Made by a program: the position numbers and the translations under genes. The notes beneath the pieces were generated by a model, which did not search any database, had not been told where the DNA came from, and saw only the letters and a list, made by a program, of their open reading frames with translations. Of a stretch of 46,850 nucleotides of DNA, positions 33,270 to 42,312 are shown one piece after another. The stretch's first letter is position 1, and each line of letters begins with the position of its first letter. The DNA is taken from assembly GCF_014697025.1 (NCBI RefSeq), contig NZ_JACJRC010000035.1, forward strand, positions 1-46,850, written 5' to 3'. The DNA comes from Alkalinema sp. FACHB-956 (lineage in GTDB: Bacteria; Cyanobacteriota; Cyanobacteriia; Leptolyngbyales; Leptolyngbyaceae).

Positions 33270-33305
33270 GCAAACGCCTCAAAGCCTTCTATCAAAGGTA
33301 TTTCA

Positions 33306-33788
33306 TTATTTTCCAGATTCTGGATTCTGGTAACTGGATTCCAGAAAGCTAAGTTTTTCGCGCATCTGCTCGATCGATTTCACCTCTGTCCAATCCACCG
33401 GCATCGCCTTTAACAACTCGATCGCGGCCTGTACCCAAACCTCTTTAGGGATCTTTTGTCCATGCTTCCGTTTACCCTGCTTGAGCAAGTCGTCTAGCCA
33501 GTCATTCAACTCGATCGGGAGCCGGAGGGTGATTTTTTCGAGTTCTCTGGATTCTGCTAAAAATCCAGTTTCTGGTTTCCAGTTTCTGGTTTCCAGTTTC
33601 TGGTTTCTGGATTCTGGATTCTGGATACCAGATTCAATCTCTTCACCGCTGGCAGTCTGAGAGTCTTCCTGGTTTCCAATTTCTGGAGTCTGGTTTCCAG
33701 TTTCTGTTTTCTGGAAAATTCCCTTATCTAATGGAGCAACGGCTAAGGGATTTGTCCCCAGAACGGATTTCCTTTTAGAACTGGTCAT
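33306..33788 (-). CDS. ParA partner protein (ParB-like) with repeat-encoded disordered region
   Basis: A 160-residue protein. The C-terminal half (EKITLRLPIELNDWLDDLL, PKEVWVQAAIELLKAM) looks like an RHH-type or related DNA-binding domain. The N-terminal half is low-complexity, rich in Glu, Thr, Asn and Gln (ETGNQTPEIGNQ and similar), because it is encoded by 7- and 14-bp DNA repeats. It starts in an ATGA overlap with parA. Partition operons of this type use a small DNA-binding partner to link parS-like repeats to ParA. Confidence 0.72.
   Translation of the reverse strand: MTSSKRKSVLGTNPLAVAPLDKGIFQKTETGNQTPEIGNQEDSQTASGEEIESGIQNPESRNQKLETRNWKPETGFLAESRELEKITLRLPIELNDWLDDLLKQGKRKHGQKIPKEVWVQAAIELLKAMPVDWTEVKSIEQMREKLSFLESSYQNPESGK
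33565..33627. repeat. Tandem CCAGTTTCTGGTTT repeats inside the ParA-partner gene
   Basis: Three perfect 14-bp copies (33565-33578, 33579-33592, 33593-33606) are followed by 7-bp CTGGATT units. Each 14-mer contains the small palindrome CCAG-TTT-CTGG. Related CCAGAAAC/CCAGATTC units also appear at 33314-33345, 33633-33640 and 33672-33715 and upstream of parA. This is a candidate centromere (parS) spread over coding sequence. Confidence 0.7.
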
Positions 33789-34543
33789 AGTGCCATCACC
33801 TCATTCACCAACGATTGATAAGCTTTTGCCCCACTGCCACTCGGGTCATATTCAAAAATCGATTGCCCATGGCTGGGAGCTTCACGCAGCTTGACGGTTT
33901 CAGGAATTAGCGTCTCAAACATCCGATCGCCAAAATGGTCTGTTAAGGAAGCCAAGACTTCTTTGCTGAGATTGTTGCGTCCGTCGTAGCGAGTGGCTAG
34001 CGCTCCAGCAACTTCGATCGGGTGGTCAAGATACTCGCGGACCAAGGTCAAAGCGCGTTCGATGCCTTGAATTCCCAATAACCCGAGGTAACTCATATCC
34101 ACCGGGATAATGACTTTCTCGGCGGCCATCAATGCATTCACGGCAAATACCCCAACGTTGGGGGGGCAGTCGATCAAGATGAAGTCATATTGCTTCTCTA
34201 TGGGTGCGATCGCTTTTCGGAGCAATAGTTCTCGCCCTGGTAACCCTGAGATGGGAATCTCTTCTTCCGCTAACAGAATGTTGGAGGGGACAACATCAAC
34301 CCCGGATGAAGTGGGTACGATCGTCTCCTGAATGGAAGATTGCCGTTGCAGTACGTCTTTAAGTTGGGGGCCAAGCTGCCAAATTTGGATACCGAGGGAT
34401 GCAGCGGAGTTCCCTTGGGGGTCGATGTCGATGAGGAGAACTCGTTGCTGATGAAATTTGACTAGGCCAGCGGCGAGGTTGTAGGTAGTCGTTGATTTGC
34501 CTACCCCTCCTTTCATGTTGAAGATTGCAAGTTTATGAGCCAT
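33785..34543 (-). CDS. parA: ParA-type partition ATPase
   Basis: A 252-residue protein. The deviant Walker A KGGVGKST is at 11-18, then VLLIDIDPQGN and FILIDCPPN. The length and the absence of an N-terminal DNA-binding domain fit the short (type Ib-like) ParAs. It would form ATP-dependent patterns on the nucleoid that move the plasmid through its partner protein. The partner gene follows in an ATGA overlap. A repeat array lies 50-140 bases upstream of the start, as expected for parS or an operator. Confidence 0.92.
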   Translation of the reverse strand: MAHKLAIFNMKGGVGKSTTTYNLAAGLVKFHQQRVLLIDIDPQGNSAASLGIQIWQLGPQLKDVLQRQSSIQETIVPTSSGVDVVPSNILLAEEEIPISGLPGRELLLRKAIAPIEKQYDFILIDCPPNVGVFAVNALMAAEKVIIPVDMSYLGLLGIQGIERALTLVREYLDHPIEVAGALATRYDGRNNLSKEVLASLTDHFGDRMFETLIPETVKLREAPSHGQSIFEYDPSGSGAKAYQSLVNEVMAL

Positions 34544-34595
34544 AGGGGAATGCGCTGACAGGGGCTATGACCGATCGGACATCGCATTCAATATA

Positions 34596-34679
34596 CAGAA
34601 ACCAGAAACCAGATTCAAGATTACAGTATATGGATTCAAGATTCTGGAGTATGGATTCAAGAAACCAGAAACCAGATTC
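34596..34679. repeat. parS-like repeat array upstream of parA
   Basis: AGAAACCAGAAACCAGATTC is repeated exactly at 34597-34616 and 34660-34679 (63 bp apart). Between them TATGGATTCAAGA occurs twice, at 34629-34641 and 34650-34662 (21 bp apart). The spacings are near whole helical turns. The units match the repeats inside the partner gene. Confidence 0.7.
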
Positions 34680-34702
34680 CAGGTGAAAGAGATGTCTGTT
34701 TC

Positions 34703-34816
34703 TCAATAGCTCCAAGTGGCGTGGTCTAGGGGGGATTGCTTCAGGTATTCGCGGGACTGCTGCCATGTCGGGAGGTACTGATCCATGTAAGCTCGAAAGC
34801 GATCGGTGTGGTGACG
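34703..34816 (-). pseudogene. C-terminal remnant of a YgjP-like metallopeptidase gene
   Basis: A minus-strand frame ending at TGA 34705-34703 reads HHTDRFRAYMDQYLPTWQQS and then REYLK, like the end of YgjP/DUF45 metallopeptidases, in which a His near a D-R-F-type stretch precedes a LPDW motif. The rest of the gene is missing. YgjP-like genes often accompany restriction systems, so it may be debris from one. Confidence 0.4.
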
Positions 34817-34946
34817 AGTAGTGCTCTTGCGTACAGGACAGAGAAAAATAACCCTAAGCTGGTAGGTTTCTGCTCAAAGCTTTCGATGATGCCTGATTAT
34901 TCTCCATCCTTTCAGAAATAGGACTATCCACAGAAGCAATTTCCCT

Positions 34947-35055
34947 CTAGTGGTTTGTCATCCATAAAATGAAGGATAGAAGTTCTTTTAAACTCAAGTA
35001 AAACAACCGTTTGAAACTTCTTTAACCCCTCAAAATAAACTGGACAGACCACTAG
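34947..35055. mobile_element. MITE-like element at the end of the DUF499 gene
   Basis: CTAGTGGTTTGTC (34947-34959) and GACAGACCACTAG (35043-35055) are inverted repeats with one mismatch, and weaker pairing continues inward. The element is about 109 bp, has no gene, and its TA-containing ends suggest an IS630/mariner-type TA insertion. Its right end supplies the TAG stop codon of the DUF499 gene. Confidence 0.6.
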
Positions 35056-38000
35056 TCTTCTTCAAAGTCATAGCTAGTGAACTTGAGGGTTCGGCAGTTT
35101 TCAGTGACGGTGCGAACGACAGCGTCTGGAACGCCATCAGGGGTTTTGACCTGGATTTCTACAGTTACCTCAATGTCTGCATTGAGGCTGCTGAGGTGCT
35201 GCAATACTTCGTCGGCAATCTGCCCTACATCCTTGATTAATCGGGTGGGGTTGACCTTGACTGCTCCATAAAAGCGATTTACTTGCTTAGTAGGAGGTGG
35301 GGAAACAGGTTTTGTCCCACCTCCAGGAGGATCGGTGCGATCGCCCTTCCCCTCCACACCCGGATCGGAACCAGGCTGGTTCTTCTTCTCGTCTTCTGCC
35401 TGTTTTCTCGCTGCTTCGTCTGCGTCCAGTTGTCGTTGGGCAACCTCTGGTTTGACAAGCAAATTCTGGCTACTGAGGGTCGCAGTAAAGGGATCGTTGG
35501 GTCCAGCTTTTAGTCCTAAATATCGTCCTTTGGCCTCTTCCCAGCCAGTGGCGTAGGCAAAGTTTTCAGACCAGAGGAGAGCGGTTACTCCTTGCTGAAT
35601 CGCTTGCAGTAATACCTGCTCATTGCTGAGACGGGGGAGGTACAGGTAATTGCTTAGATACGACCACAGGCGTTTTGTGTCGATGTGATCGGAATCCCGC
35701 CATAAGTAGGGATCAAGGGCTTCCATCCGAAGGCGGTTCGCAGCGTAAGTGACAATTAGATATTCCTCATGCACTGCCTTGCGACTGGCTCGTAGCACTG
35801 GGGAGTCTTGCCCTTGGAGTCGTACTTCTGTCCAGTCGGTCTGTTGTTTGGGGTCACTGGCATTCGTTCGGTGAGTGGGGACGAGCATCCATTGGTAGGC
35901 TTCCTTCAGCAGATTGTCTACCAGATCATTAGTCTGTTCCCGTTTTGTGTTTGCCTGCTTGCCCTGGAATGGGTCAAGGTTGAGTAGTTCCTTATCTCGC
36001 ACGATCGAATCCCAGGCGAGAAACTGGCAAACGTTTTGCTCCAGCAGCGCCAGCTTGGACTTATCGGGAGCCAGAAACAGAAGCAGGTTTTTGCAATAGC
36101 GGGGGCTGGCTCCTTTAGTGGTGAGAATTTGATCGCACTGCTGACGGGCAGGGGTATCGGTTGACTTGCTGATATGGGGATGCTGTGGTCCCAGGACGAC
36201 CAGACGTACACCCATCGATTCATCATCCGGGATGTCAGCCGTTGAATCTGGGGCAATATGGACCCCAGCAAATTCTCCTCGCTGTTTGTCGAGCTTTAGC
36301 CGACGGACAATTTCTTCCCAGATCTTTTCTGGATCCTCCCCAATTTGGGTTGCTCGGTCTTGAGCTGTGCGAGTGACGTTCGGCTGAGTTGAGATCCAAT
36401 AGCGATCGCCATCGATGTATATATAACTTGCCTGATCAGTCAGTCGTCGGAGGGCATCGCCAAAGATAGGGACGGATTCTCCCGGCTGCACACAGCCCAA
36501 TTTGATACGACGATCCTGTAAGCCTCGGTTGGCGGCTCGTAAAGTAGGGGCAGAGCCAAGATAAATGGTACGGGTGACACGGCGGCAGGCAGAGTAGCGA
36601 CCCAAGTTTGGGTTCTGGTTGTCGAGGGAGACAGGGAGAGAGTTCGTGCCATCGACATCTTTTTCAATCACCGGCACCCAGTTATCATCCAGGTAGCGGG
36701 TAAGTTCGGACTGCACTTGCGCGTCATCCATTGCGACGCTGGCTGGCATAATCAGCAGGTTCTTGTCTCCCCGATCCCAGAGGGAATGGATCACCTTTGC
36801 CATCAGTCGCAACACGCCACGAGTCCGCTGAAATTTGTCGAGCGTTGACCAGTCAGAGTACAGCCGATCGAACAGTTCAGGGTGAATGGGATACGCTTCT
36901 TCCAAGCGGCGTTTGTAGCTGGCTTCGCGGCATTCGGAAGGAAACTCTGCTGCCTGAGATTGGTACATCTCATAGAAGGCACGGATCACCGCATCACGAG
37001 CGACGTAGGAATTGGAGTCGATCGGCTGAAACAAGCGACGACGGACAATTTCAAAGCTTTCTTCTGCGCTGGCGGGTCGCCAGGGAGACTCCACCCGACC
37101 GATCGCATTCTTGAGCCGATCTAAAGCATCCTGACCGCGATCGCCGCCAATCTCGATATCGGAGGAGGGAATACTGGCTACTAATAACGTGCGATCTGCG
37201 TTTTTAGCTGACTCGCTCAGGGTTTGGGCGAAGGTGAAGTGGGTATCGAAGCTACCTGCTGGCAGGTCATTCTCGAAGTGAAGCTGTCGGGCGTAGGACA
37301 CCCACTCATCAATCAGGATCAGACAGGGTGAATACTTGTTGAACAGGAGTTTAAGGGTATCGCCAGGATTGGTAGAGGTTTCATCCGCTTGGCGCACCAT
37401 CTCATAACCTTCTTTACCGCCAAGCTGCCATGCAATTTCACCCCAGAGCGTCCGAACAACCGTACCGTCTTTTTTGGTGTGGGTTTGACCAGGGGAGATC
37501 TTATTTCCTACCAGCACGACGGTTTTGACATCTTGGGGAGGTTCAGGTACGTTTGCCGCTTCAAAGACAGGCTCCAGTCCCGGTAGCTGATTGGCGGAAA
37601 CGCCAAAGAACAGATGGTAGAGGGCAAGCATGGCGTGGGTTTTGCCACCACCAAAGTTGGTCTGAAGCTCGATCACGGGGTCGCCTTTATCGCCGCTCAA
37701 ACGCAGTAATGCCCCAGTGAGAAGCTGTTTGAGTCCTTCGGTGAGATAGGTACGCCGGAAGAATTCGGTGGGGTCGCGGTATTCGTCTGATCCTTCGTCT
37801 AAAAAGACTTGCCAAAGGTCAGCGGCGAATTCTGCTTGTTGATAGCGTCCAGAGGCAACGTCTTGGTGGGGCATCACCACTTCGCGCCAGGGCTTGAGTC
37901 CTCCGGTGGGTGTGCCTTCCATTGGGGCAACGGCAGCACGGCGAGTTTCCCGACGCGCCTGTTCTTCGTAACGCTGCCGCATTAGCTCGCTTCGCTGCTT

Positions 38001-38405
38001 CTCAACAGTGTCGGATTGCTCGGCTGCGCCCACCGAATTCAGAAGGCGAACAATGCTATCAAGAGCACGGTAAGCATCTTCAGTGGATACGGCTGTAGAA
38101 CCATGTGCCCAAGTATTACGGGTGTTGCGAAGTTCACTAATGAGGGTGCGCTCAGTTTGCCCTAAGGTTTGCTTGAAGACCTCATCCCATTTGCCCCACA
38201 TCAACTTCAGTTGAGCCGCAATATCCTCTTTGAGAATGTCTTCAGGCTTACGACGAAGGGTGTTATCTGGGTCAATATGGGGAACGGATGCCAGCAACCA
38301 CCGATCTCTGTAGACCGCTTTCATCTCACGCTCAATATAGGGATACAAGCCTTCCTTGAGCAGATTTAACGCTCTACCGACCCGTTCGTGATTGCTAATG
38401 GACAT
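35052..38405 (-). CDS. Swt1-HEPN-DUF499 ATPase (HmaC-like component)
   Basis: A 1117-residue protein. The N-terminal 130 residues are a Swt1-type HEPN domain with a perfect RNxxxH ribonuclease motif, RNTWAH (96-101). A DUF499 P-loop ATPase follows: NFGGGKTHA (about 248-256) and CLILIDEWVSYARQL (about 350-364). Near the C-terminus is a Lys/Asp/Gly-rich linker, then a small beta domain. Start ATG 38405 follows the methylase stop almost directly. The last codons run into a MITE that provides the TAG, so the original C-terminus may have differed slightly. It is the ATPase of a helicase-methylase-ATPase defence operon; the HEPN motif suggests RNA cleavage as the toxic output. Confidence 0.85.
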   Translation of the reverse strand: MSISNHERVGRALNLLKEGLYPYIEREMKAVYRDRWLLASVPHIDPDNTLRRKPEDILKEDIAAQLKLMWGKWDEVFKQTLGQTERTLISELRNTRNTWAHGSTAVSTEDAYRALDSIVRLLNSVGAAEQSDTVEKQRSELMRQRYEEQARRETRRAAVAPMEGTPTGGLKPWREVVMPHQDVASGRYQQAEFAADLWQVFLDEGSDEYRDPTEFFRRTYLTEGLKQLLTGALLRLSGDKGDPVIELQTNFGGGKTHAMLALYHLFFGVSANQLPGLEPVFEAANVPEPPQDVKTVVLVGNKISPGQTHTKKDGTVVRTLWGEIAWQLGGKEGYEMVRQADETSTNPGDTLKLLFNKYSPCLILIDEWVSYARQLHFENDLPAGSFDTHFTFAQTLSESAKNADRTLLVASIPSSDIEIGGDRGQDALDRLKNAIGRVESPWRPASAEESFEIVRRRLFQPIDSNSYVARDAVIRAFYEMYQSQAAEFPSECREASYKRRLEEAYPIHPELFDRLYSDWSTLDKFQRTRGVLRLMAKVIHSLWDRGDKNLLIMPASVAMDDAQVQSELTRYLDDNWVPVIEKDVDGTNSLPVSLDNQNPNLGRYSACRRVTRTIYLGSAPTLRAANRGLQDRRIKLGCVQPGESVPIFGDALRRLTDQASYIYIDGDRYWISTQPNVTRTAQDRATQIGEDPEKIWEEIVRRLKLDKQRGEFAGVHIAPDSTADIPDDESMGVRLVVLGPQHPHISKSTDTPARQQCDQILTTKGASPRYCKNLLLFLAPDKSKLALLEQNVCQFLAWDSIVRDKELLNLDPFQGKQANTKREQTNDLVDNLLKEAYQWMLVPTHRTNASDPKQQTDWTEVRLQGQDSPVLRASRKAVHEEYLIVTYAANRLRMEALDPYLWRDSDHIDTKRLWSYLSNYLYLPRLSNEQVLLQAIQQGVTALLWSENFAYATGWEEAKGRYLGLKAGPNDPFTATLSSQNLLVKPEVAQRQLDADEAARKQAEDEKKNQPGSDPGVEGKGDRTDPPGGGTKPVSPPPTKQVNRFYGAVKVNPTRLIKDVGQIADEVLQHLSSLNADIEVTVEIQVKTPDGVPDAVVRTVTENCRTLKFTSYDFEED

Positions 38406-38408
38406 AAC

Positions 38409-41318
38409 CTAAATCCCTAGTTCAATTTGAGTGGGCGTTGAGTTTTGTTTTTCCGTTGCCAGTCGAGCAATTTCAGACCAGGAGATGACTAGGCTGTTGT
38501 AGGCGATCGCTTCCTGCGTCCAACCTTTGCGATCGCAAATGCTGTAGAGCCGGTAGGCGAGATCCCGTGCCACTTCTCCTAAGTTGCCCAATTGCGCTAG
38601 TAGATGAGCCGCACCCGTTTCTCCGTTCTGATCGAGTGCCCGAATGAGATGCTGAGTTGCTTCCCAAACGGGAATTCGATTGTCTTTGGCAGGATTCCAA
38701 TCTTTGGGGAGGGCATCGCGGGGGACGAGTTGCACTTTCCCAGCTTTGGCAGTGAGGATTCCGGCTTCTGTCATGCCTTTGATGCTGGTATTTTTGGCTT
38801 TGGAAAGAGTTTCTGCGTCGCCAAATTGCCCTTCGCTGAACTGGTATTGTTCAAACCATGCCAGTGCCCAACGAGTATCGGTATCGAATTCGCCTTCTTG
38901 CTCAGCCAGAAATTCATCGAGGGTCTGGTTGATGAGTTGCAGGGCAGTGCGTATCCGCATGGGTGAACCATCCGATTCCAGTACTTTGGCATAGCGGGAG
39001 AAAATTGCCATACCTGGACCAATACTTGACTGTGCTAAGTCCACTGGAGCAATGTTGCCCTGCTGAAGTTTCTTAATAGCATCGGGTAACTCTTGCTTTA
39101 GTTCATCCACAAAGCGACGGCGAGTAGTGGATGGAGCATTTTCAGGACGGGGACGACAAACAAGGACAATAGAAGAAGCCAGAGCATTGGAACCAAAATC
39201 ACGCATTCTCCCGCTTCTTTCTGTTCGTATAGGTAACGTTCCAGTAATTGAAAATCCTTCCCTAAGAAGTCCCTCAAGCATTGTTTCCCAACCTGTAGAC
39301 GAAACTAGGAGAGAGGCTTTTCCTTCTTCTTGCTCTGTTTCCGCTTGTTTAAAGGCGTAGTAAATGGTAAATGGGTAATCGAAATGTTGAACCTTCCTTA
39401 TCCGCAGAAATACACTTCCCAAACCTTTTTCAAAAAACTCTTGTGCCTCTTTACGTCCACCGTGCCGAACCTGATCTGCTACTAATTCTTGGGTTTTAGG
39501 AACAAGAAGCGTACTGAATAAATTTGGATAAATACCACCTAGAAAACGACGAAGCCAAACATAGAAAAAATCAGATAAATCAGCATATGGAATGTTATCG
39601 TAATACGGTGGATCAGTAGAAACAATTATTGGTTCAGACGAATCTAAAAGTCTTGAATCTTGTTGTTCTACCTTTGCATCATTATCTGAAAAAGAGTTGT
39701 TCAGCACCTTTTCTATCAACTCCCACTGACGACTAAAATTTCCTGAAGAATCACTAAAAGGATTTCCTTCAGCAAAGTCCCATGACATTGAAAGAGCATG
39801 GCGTGAGAAGGTAGGAGCAATTTTTAAGTGTTCTGGATTTGCTTGCCAATGACAAAGTGCAGACGAGAGATCTGTTGCTTTACTTAGTCCCAGTCCCAAA
39901 TAAGTTACGACAGCATCAGCATAGGCTGTTGAGCCTACCCCTCCGTTTTCAAAAGGAAGGCTATCATCAGGCAAAATCTTGCAGGCATCATGCGTAATTT
40001 TTTCTCGAACTTCACCCAGTAAAGAACCAAAAGTAGATAAAGCAGTGAGCTGGCGTTCCGTAAATAATTCATAATGCTTCATCATCCCGTAAACAGGAGG
40101 AGTCATATGGCGCGAGTTCTGAATGATTTCGGTTTCGGGCTTCCACTCCGCTTGTGCTTGATTAGCAATTTCTTCGTGCTTACCGGAAGGTGACAAGAAG
40201 ACTCTCCCACTATCGCCCTCTGCAACAATTGCTATTAGTTGAACTCGCATTTGTTTGTTCCTGCCCTCTCCTCGCAGGTATTCAAAGGGAACTGGTGTTT
40301 GGCAAGCAAGACAAACAGCCCCTCGGCGAGTCATTGTTCCTGTTGACTCAGGATTTTTACCAGAAATTGCTTCAAATGTGACAATAGGAGGAGTTTGACT
40401 ACGATCAATAACAGGTTTTATATGAGCTTCACTACCCTTCCTATTTGAAAGGGCAAATGATCTAATCAAGGGCATTTGACAGCCACACGCTGGGTTAGGA
40501 CACTTTGCCGTTCTTGCCCATAACCAAGCAATTACTGTTGCCGATCCTCCTCCCTTGTCCGATGGTAGCGCCACTTCAGGATACAGATGTCCAATTCGTT
40601 TCTCTGCCTCATCCCGTATCCATTTGCCGTAGTAGCACAAATCTTCCGCTACCCCTTGCAATCCTTTCCACTGATTGACCTTTAGTTTCTGTTGTGATTC
40701 CGGATTTACTGGGGGTAGATCCTTAAACTTAGGCGGAATCTCAGTCAAAGCTTTATTAATCAATACAGCAACAGGATTTAAGTCGCTGGCATGAGCCTTT
40801 AATCCCAATCGCTGTGCTTCCAATGGAATCGAACCACCTCCGGCAAACGGGTCATAAACCGGAGGTGCATTTTCAGCCAAATAATGCCGTACTGCTTCTG
40901 GCGCTGTTGGGGGTTCATCTCCTCGATTCCACGCAATGCTGCGGGCAATCTCTCGCTGTGCCGCAATCAACACACCCGAATTTGGGTTATTGATGTCATC
41001 CCAAGACACCAAGCCCCGAATGACTTGCTTCGTGTTGCCCTTTTTATCCGTTTCGATGGTGATCCGCCCCAAAATATCAAACAATCGCTGTCGTTCAGCA
41101 ATTTGCGCTTCTTCAGTCGGAAACTTATCAGGATGGCTTGATGGATCATCCACCAACGACGCAAACAACACTGCCCGACAAGCCGCCAACGGTCGCCGCG
41201 CCCACCAGAGATGCAACGTACTGGGATGTCCATGCCGAATCGACTTCTCTCTCGCCGATTCCATATTGATTGCTTCTAGCGGTAGGGCAACTTCAATTAG
41301 CTTTTTGCGGTAGGTCAT
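38409..41318 (-). CDS. DUF1156 adenine-specific DNA methylase (HmaB-like component)
   Basis: A 969-residue protein. The DUF1156 N-terminus is clear (KKLIEVALPLEAINMESARE, LHLWWARRPLAACRAVLFA). SAM-binding motif DPFAGGGSIPLEAQ (156-169) and catalytic TDPPYYDN (DPPY near 569) show an N6-adenine or N4-cytosine type methylase. A zinc-like Cys group (CPNPACGC; later CLAC) lies between them. It should mark host DNA so that the helicase/ATPase can tell self from non-self. It lies between a Uma2 gene and the DUF499 ATPase. Confidence 0.9.
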   Translation of the reverse strand: MTYRKKLIEVALPLEAINMESAREKSIRHGHPSTLHLWWARRPLAACRAVLFASLVDDPSSHPDKFPTEEAQIAERQRLFDILGRITIETDKKGNTKQVIRGLVSWDDINNPNSGVLIAAQREIARSIAWNRGDEPPTAPEAVRHYLAENAPPVYDPFAGGGSIPLEAQRLGLKAHASDLNPVAVLINKALTEIPPKFKDLPPVNPESQQKLKVNQWKGLQGVAEDLCYYGKWIRDEAEKRIGHLYPEVALPSDKGGGSATVIAWLWARTAKCPNPACGCQMPLIRSFALSNRKGSEAHIKPVIDRSQTPPIVTFEAISGKNPESTGTMTRRGAVCLACQTPVPFEYLRGEGRNKQMRVQLIAIVAEGDSGRVFLSPSGKHEEIANQAQAEWKPETEIIQNSRHMTPPVYGMMKHYELFTERQLTALSTFGSLLGEVREKITHDACKILPDDSLPFENGGVGSTAYADAVVTYLGLGLSKATDLSSALCHWQANPEHLKIAPTFSRHALSMSWDFAEGNPFSDSSGNFSRQWELIEKVLNNSFSDNDAKVEQQDSRLLDSSEPIIVSTDPPYYDNIPYADLSDFFYVWLRRFLGGIYPNLFSTLLVPKTQELVADQVRHGGRKEAQEFFEKGLGSVFLRIRKVQHFDYPFTIYYAFKQAETEQEEGKASLLVSSTGWETMLEGLLREGFSITGTLPIRTERSGRMRDFGSNALASSIVLVCRPRPENAPSTTRRRFVDELKQELPDAIKKLQQGNIAPVDLAQSSIGPGMAIFSRYAKVLESDGSPMRIRTALQLINQTLDEFLAEQEGEFDTDTRWALAWFEQYQFSEGQFGDAETLSKAKNTSIKGMTEAGILTAKAGKVQLVPRDALPKDWNPAKDNRIPVWEATQHLIRALDQNGETGAAHLLAQLGNLGEVARDLAYRLYSICDRKGWTQEAIAYNSLVISWSEIARLATEKQNSTPTQIELGI

Positions 41319-41328
41319 TGAATTTTAG

Positions 41329-41356
41329 ATTTAAGATTTTGGATTTAAGATTTTGG
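41329..41356. repeat. Tandem 14-bp repeat before the methylase gene
   Basis: ATTTAAGATTTTGG occurs twice in perfect tandem (41329-41342, 41343-41356) in the short gap between Uma2 and DUF1156 genes. Similar ATTTTAGATTTTGG-like spacers are common in cyanobacterial intergenic DNA. Confidence 0.75.
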
Positions 41357-41358
41357 GA

Positions 41359-41997
41359 CTACTGAATCTGTTCTCGTACCCATTGGCGAAATGCCTTCAG
41401 TACCTTATTTCTGCCCAATGTTTTACTCTCCCTCAAATAATGAGGAATCACTTGTTTCAGATCTAAACCTGGGAAATTCGGGCTTTCTAGCACTTCCTGG
41501 TATTTCCCAAAATCCAACACATTGATTTGCAGATTCCCCTGATCAAATCGCCAGAGTTCAGGCACCTGCAATGCCTCATAAATACTGGGATGAGTCCGAG
41601 AGGTAACATCAATCTCGATCGCCAAATCCGGCGGTGGATCAACACTTAAATCAATTCGCTTCTTGCCGCGAATTGCCGCCTCATTCTGAATATAAAAACA
41701 CTGGTCAGGCTCTAGCCCTTGAGCCATAGGCTTTTTGAAGGTTGTTGAACCCAAACTACGAAACTCAATATCCAACTCTTCTAACAATGCCTTGATCAAA
41801 TCCCCAATAATTTCCTTATCATCCTCATGCTCCGGTAACGGCATCATAATCTCCAGCAGTCCATTGTCATACGCCAATCGAGACCCGCGATGGTCTCCCA
41901 ATTCATCCAGGATGGTTTCAAATTCCTGCCAAGTAACATCCTCTAATATGACTCGCTGCCCCGGTGGTACATTGATTCGCTGTAACTCTAGTAGCAT
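41359..41997 (-). CDS. Uma2 family (DUF820) endonuclease-like protein in the defence operon
   Basis: A 212-residue protein from ATG 41997, chosen because AAGGGAG lies seven bases before it (the frame is open to 42027). It carries TWQEFETILDEL, LAYDNGLLEIMMP, PPDLAIEIDVTSRTHPS and EALQVPELWRFD; Asp in PPDL and Glu in IEIDV fit the nuclease core. It belongs to a different subgroup from the two copies at 14-15 kb. It sits between the helicase and methylase genes on the same strand, either as a passenger or as an extra effector. Confidence 0.8.
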   Translation of the reverse strand: MLLELQRINVPPGQRVILEDVTWQEFETILDELGDHRGSRLAYDNGLLEIMMPLPEHEDDKEIIGDLIKALLEELDIEFRSLGSTTFKKPMAQGLEPDQCFYIQNEAAIRGKKRIDLSVDPPPDLAIEIDVTSRTHPSIYEALQVPELWRFDQGNLQINVLDFGKYQEVLESPNFPGLDLKQVIPHYLRESKTLGRNKVLKAFRQWVREQIQ

Positions 41998-42051
41998 GGT
42001 TTTACTCCCTTCAATAAAATTTTCCACCCAACTTTCGGATATATAAAACCA

Positions 42052-42276
42052 TTATCGAAGGACTTCCCAATCCTCTAATGCCGTTGCGAGTTCAAATGGC
42101 TCATCATAGTAATAGAGACTGTTCTGAAGAGAATTTACCGCTCCATGTTGCTGAGAGCTAGAGACAGATTTTTTCAAGATAATCACTTCCACCGCCTCCC
42201 CCGCTTGAAACGGCAACCCTTCCAGAACTAACGTGCCATTCTCAGACAAAACCGCTTCAACCTTATGAGCCTGCAT
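42052..42276 (-). CDS. Small antitoxin-like protein paired with Uma2
   Basis: A 74-residue protein. The beta-rich start VEAVLSENGTLVLEGLPFQAGEAVEVIIL resembles small AbrB-like or DUF2281-like antitoxin proteins common in cyanobacteria. The tail FELATALEDWEVLR is a typical ending in such proteins. It lies just before the Uma2 gene, suggesting a two-gene insert within the operon. Whether it acts on the Uma2 protein is inference. Confidence 0.6.
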   Translation of the reverse strand: MQAHKVEAVLSENGTLVLEGLPFQAGEAVEVIILKKSVSSSQQHGAVNSLQNSLYYYDEPFELATALEDWEVLR

Positions 42277-42312
42277 CGCAGTAACCTCCCCCCTGAACTA
42301 CCGCATGATTCG

